From contig NZ_LBMN02000005.1 in assembly GCF_001042485.2 (NCBI RefSeq), positions 62,001 to 126,000 of the forward strand: a DNA stretch of 64,000 nt, written 5' to 3'. The stretch comes from Bacillus paralicheniformis. GTDB taxonomy: Bacteria; Bacillota; Bacilli; Bacillales; Bacillaceae. The position numbers were made by a program, and so were the translations under genes. Below are positions 61,583 to 64,000 of the stretch, piece by piece (the first letter of the stretch is position 1; each line of letters starts with the position of its first letter). A model generated the notes under the pieces. That model ran no database searches and was not told where the DNA came from. It saw only the letters and a program-made list of their open reading frames with translations.

Positions 61583-62470
61583 ATGCTGACAGTTGAACGG
61601 CTTACGAAAAAGTTTTCCAATGGCAAAGGTATATTTGATGTTTCATTTCATGTTCAAAAAGGGGAAGTTTTTGGGTTTTTAGGGCCGAACGGAGCCGGAA
61701 AATCGACAACCATTCGACATATCATGGGGTTTATGAATCCTGATCAAGGCGATATCAAAGTAAACGGAATGAACGGCCGGAATCATCAAGGGGACATTCA
61801 GCGGCATATCGGCTATCTTCCCGGAGAGATTGCATTTATCGAAGGAATGACGGGAAAACAATTTCTCAATTTCATGGCAGACATGCACAGTTTAAAAGAT
61901 ACAGCTAAGCGCAATGAACTCATCGAACGGCTCCAATTCGATGTTCATACGCCGATCAGAAAAATGTCGAAAGGAATGAAGCAAAAAGTCGGGATTGTTG
62001 CTGCCTTTATGCACAGCCCTGAAGTCATCATTCTTGATGAACCGACCTCAGGCCTCGATCCGCTGATGCAAAAAGTGTTTATTGATATCGTGCTCGAAGA
62101 AAAAGCGAAAGGAACGACGTTTTTAATGTCTTCCCACAGCTTTCCGGAAATCGAAAGAACCTGTGACAGAGCCGCCATTATAAAAGACGGCATCATCATT
62201 GCCGTCAAAGATATACATGAACTGCAGTCGATGCAGCGAAAGGTATTTGAAGTTACATTTGAAAACACTGGCGATATTCTCGCCTTCATGAATTCAGGTC
62301 TGCAAATCGAATCCCGGACGGATAATCGTGTCAAAGTGGCCGTTTTAGGGAACCATGATCATTTTATTAAAGAAACCGCCAAATATCACATTCGGCACAT
62401 TGATGCTTCTTCACAAAGCCTTGAAGAGATTTTCATGAACTACTATGACAGAAAGGGGACAGTGAAATGA
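61583..62470 (+). CDS. ABC-2 type exporter ATP-binding protein
   Basis: This 295-residue ATPase has a Walker A GPNGAGKST near residue 38 and a Walker B VIILDEPTSGLDPL near 150. The switch is SSHSFPE. The signature is MSKGMKQKVGIVAAF, a KGMKQK form common in drug and lantibiotic exporters. The C-terminal ~80 residues are an extra domain typical of ABC-2 exporters. ATG 61583 follows GGAGGTG. Its stop overlaps the permease start in ATGA. With the TetR repressor it forms a regulated efflux unit; the exported compound is unknown. Confidence 0.88.
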   Translation: MLTVERLTKKFSNGKGIFDVSFHVQKGEVFGFLGPNGAGKSTTIRHIMGFMNPDQGDIKVNGMNGRNHQGDIQRHIGYLPGEIAFIEGMTGKQFLNFMADMHSLKDTAKRNELIERLQFDVHTPIRKMSKGMKQKVGIVAAFMHSPEVIILDEPTSGLDPLMQKVFIDIVLEEKAKGTTFLMSSHSFPEIERTCDRAAIIKDGIIIAVKDIHELQSMQRKVFEVTFENTGDILAFMNSGLQIESRTDNRVKVAVLGNHDHFIKETAKYHIRHIDASSQSLEEIFMNYYDRKGTVK

Positions 62471-63279
62471 ACTTCTCCCTGTACAAACAAATGATGAGAA
62501 CAAACATGAAAGGAATCATGAGCTACGGAGTAGGCTCCGCATTTTATATCCTTTTGATACTGGGCATTTATCCAAGCATCGCGGGCAATGCGGAGGATAT
62601 TGAGAAAATGATTAAATCGATGCCGGAAGGCTTTCTCAATGCTTTTGGGTTTGAAAACGGACTTGGGAATCTTGAAGATTTTATATCTGGAGAATATTAC
62701 GGATTAATCTTTATCGTGATCTTATCGATCTTCTCTGTCATGCTGTCGACAAAGCTTTTGGCAAAGCTGGTGGATCAAGGGTCAATGGCCTATATTCTGT
62801 CTGCGCCGACAACGCGCGGAAAAGTGGCTTTCACCCAAGCAGCCGTCTTAACGACAGGTCTTTTGATCATTATGGCCGTGACGACAGCGGCCGGACTGGC
62901 CGGCTACCATTTAATGCTGGGCGGTGATTACGATTTTAATGTGTCAAGGTTCCTCGTTCTGAACCTGCTTGGCTTTCTGCTCTTCTTTGCAGTCGGCGGC
63001 ATTTCGTTCCTCTTTTCGGCCATTTCAAATGATGAAAAAAGAGCCCTCGGACTTTCCGGAGGCATCACGTTCTTATTCTTCAGCTTCGACTTGCTAGGCA
63101 AATTAAGCGAAAAAACAGAATGGCTGAGGAGCCTGTCGGTTTTCTCTTTATTCAGACCGGGCGATATTGTGAACGGAAGCACGGACATAGCTCAAGTGTC
63201 TCTTGTTCTCGCCGCAGTCGGTTTTGCCGCCTTCGCACTCAGCATTCTCATTTTTAAAAAGCGCGACTTGCCGCTGTAA
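62467..63279 (+). CDS. ABC-2 type exporter permease
   Basis: This 270-residue membrane protein has six helices in the ABC-2 layout. It starts MNFSLYKQMMRTNMKGIMSYG, with an amphipathic segment before helix 1. A central extracellular loop lies near residues 40-75. Helices 2-6 follow, ending in FKKRDLPL. It should dimerise and pair with the ATPase, whose gene it overlaps by 4 bp. It ends at a bidirectional terminator. Confidence 0.87.
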   Translation: MNFSLYKQMMRTNMKGIMSYGVGSAFYILLILGIYPSIAGNAEDIEKMIKSMPEGFLNAFGFENGLGNLEDFISGEYYGLIFIVILSIFSVMLSTKLLAKLVDQGSMAYILSAPTTRGKVAFTQAAVLTTGLLIIMAVTTAAGLAGYHLMLGGDYDFNVSRFLVLNLLGFLLFFAVGGISFLFSAISNDEKRALGLSGGITFLFFSFDLLGKLSEKTEWLRSLSVFSLFRPGDIVNGSTDIAQVSLVLAAVGFAAFALSILIFKKRDLPL

Positions 63280-63285
63280 AATAAA

Positions 63286-63315
63286 AACGCCGCTCCCGAT
63301 CGGGAACGGCGTTTG
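63286..63315. terminator. Bidirectional terminator between the exporter and the NlpC/P60 gene
   Basis: AACGCCG (286-292) and CGGCGTT (307-313) with an inner TCCCGATCGGGA palindrome form a long stem. It is flanked by AAAAA and TTT, so it serves both converging genes. Confidence 0.88.
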
Positions 63316-63329
63316 TCTCAGTATAATAT

Positions 63330-64000
63330 TTTATTCAACGACCCGTCTTACAACTCCGTTGAAAGCTTTCTTCCAGTACGGGTTGCTCATAGAATCGACG
63401 GATACCCCGCGTGAGCTGTTATCGTTCAGGAATGTGCCATTGCCAAGATAAATGCCCACGTGGCCGTTCGTTTTGTATGTGTCAAAGAAGACCAAGTCTC
63501 CGCGCTTCATTTCAGACGCGCTGACAGCTCGTCCCTTGCCGACAAGCGTGCTTGTTGTCGCACCGAATCCAAGCTCTACGCCTGCTGATGCATAAGCCCA
63601 GCGTACGAATGATGAGCAGTCGAAGCGGCGGTTGTCGATATCAGCTTGTGAACGTCCGCCTCCCCATTTGTACGGAGATCTGCCGACAATGCTTGAACCT
63701 GTGCTGATGGCAGCTTCAATCGCGTTTCCATTGCTGCTTACAACAGAACCGGAAGAGTAGTTTCTTGACGGGCTGCTGCTTTTCTTGCTGCTTGAAGAAC
63801 CGCTGTTGGACGATCCGTCAGATTTGCTGACTGAACCTGAATTTGAGCTTGATGAAGATCCTGAATCAGACTTTTCAGCCGTCGCAGATTCTTCTTTCGC
63901 TTTTGCTGCTGCAGCCGCCGCAGCTCTTTCTTCTTTAAGCTTTTGTTCAAGAGCGGCTTCTTCTTTTGTCAGAGAGCCCGCTTCTTTTTTCAGATCGCTC
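63330..64000 (-). CDS. CwlO-like NlpC/P60 peptidoglycan endopeptidase, C-terminal part (cut by window edge)
   Basis: The last 222 codons of a secreted cell-wall hydrolase are present; the N-terminus lies beyond the window. At the edge there is a coiled coil ([18 protein letters not shown]), then a Ser-rich linker of about 55 residues, then the NlpC/P60 domain. The catalytic Cys is in [15 protein letters not shown], the His in [10 protein letters not shown], and a conserved region reads [15 protein letters not shown]. Such enzymes cut the D-Glu-mDAP bond of stem peptides; with this layout CwlO drives wall growth in B. subtilis. The copy may be CwlO itself or a paralogue; without the N-terminus I leave the symbol open. 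Confidence 0.88.

Overview
The window is chromosomal DNA of a Bacillus subtilis-group species, most likely Bacillus licheniformis or a close relative such as B. paralicheniformis. I infer this from familiar B. subtilis gene neighbourhoods (nucA-nin-yckE, yckBA, ycgR-ycgQ, putR-putP-putC-putB, ycgL, aroK, nadE, ycgH-ycgF, lctP-ldh, yceH to yceC) and from a lichenysin-type synthetase whose first adenylation domain reads as glutamine rather than the glutamate of surfactin. I see no rRNA, tRNA, CRISPR array, insertion sequence or intact prophage.

Positions 1-13 kb hold the lichenysin operon, read on the minus strand: the start of lchAB (cut by the window edge) and all of lchAA (three modules plus an epimerase). 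Its leader carries a cyclic di-GMP-I (GEMM-I) riboswitch followed by an intrinsic terminator, and three ComA-like boxes lie upstream. Quorum sensing and c-di-GMP therefore both appear to feed into biosurfactant synthesis.

Positions 13-23.5 kb look like accessory DNA placed between the lipopeptide operon and nucA-nin. There is a tightly packed hydantoinase/oxoprolinase operon with its own polyamine-type ABC importer (hyuA-hyuB-SBP-ATPase-permease-permease), an LXG protein with no toxin domain, a scar-like segment with a perfect 17-bp inverted repeat, and a Ser/Thr kinase next to a tiny CotG-like Ser/Tyr/Lys-rich protein.

Positions 23.7-48 kb are mostly core metabolism and transport: competence nuclease NucA and its inhibitor Nin, a GH1 beta-glucosidase under a perfect cre site, an AAA ATPase, an amino-acid ABC importer (YckBA), a MarR/DUF3147 pair, cephalosporin-C deacetylase, YcgR/YcgQ, the complete proline utilisation locus, AroK, NadE, the YcgH and YcgF transporters, and LctP/Ldh behind two Rex boxes. 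A NasA-type nitrate transporter with a TnrA box faces ldh, which puts fermentative and nitrate functions side by side.

Positions 49-64 kb hold a divergent MerR(TipAS-like)/CPBP protease pair, a CcdA-like thiol transporter, and the Ter-type envelope-stress operon yceCDEF-(citrate-lyase-like)-(small HTH)-yceG-yceH. An ECF-sigma promoter precedes the Ter operon, and the two extra genes sit in its middle. A DUF2207 membrane protein, a TetR-controlled ABC-2 exporter and the C-terminal half of a CwlO-like NlpC/P60 hydrolase complete the window.

The observations I would check first are the riboswitch/ComA leader of lchAA, the kinase/CotG-like pair, the two genes inside the Ter operon, and two genes (29.4 kb and putP) whose Shine-Dalgarno sequence points to an AUU start codon.
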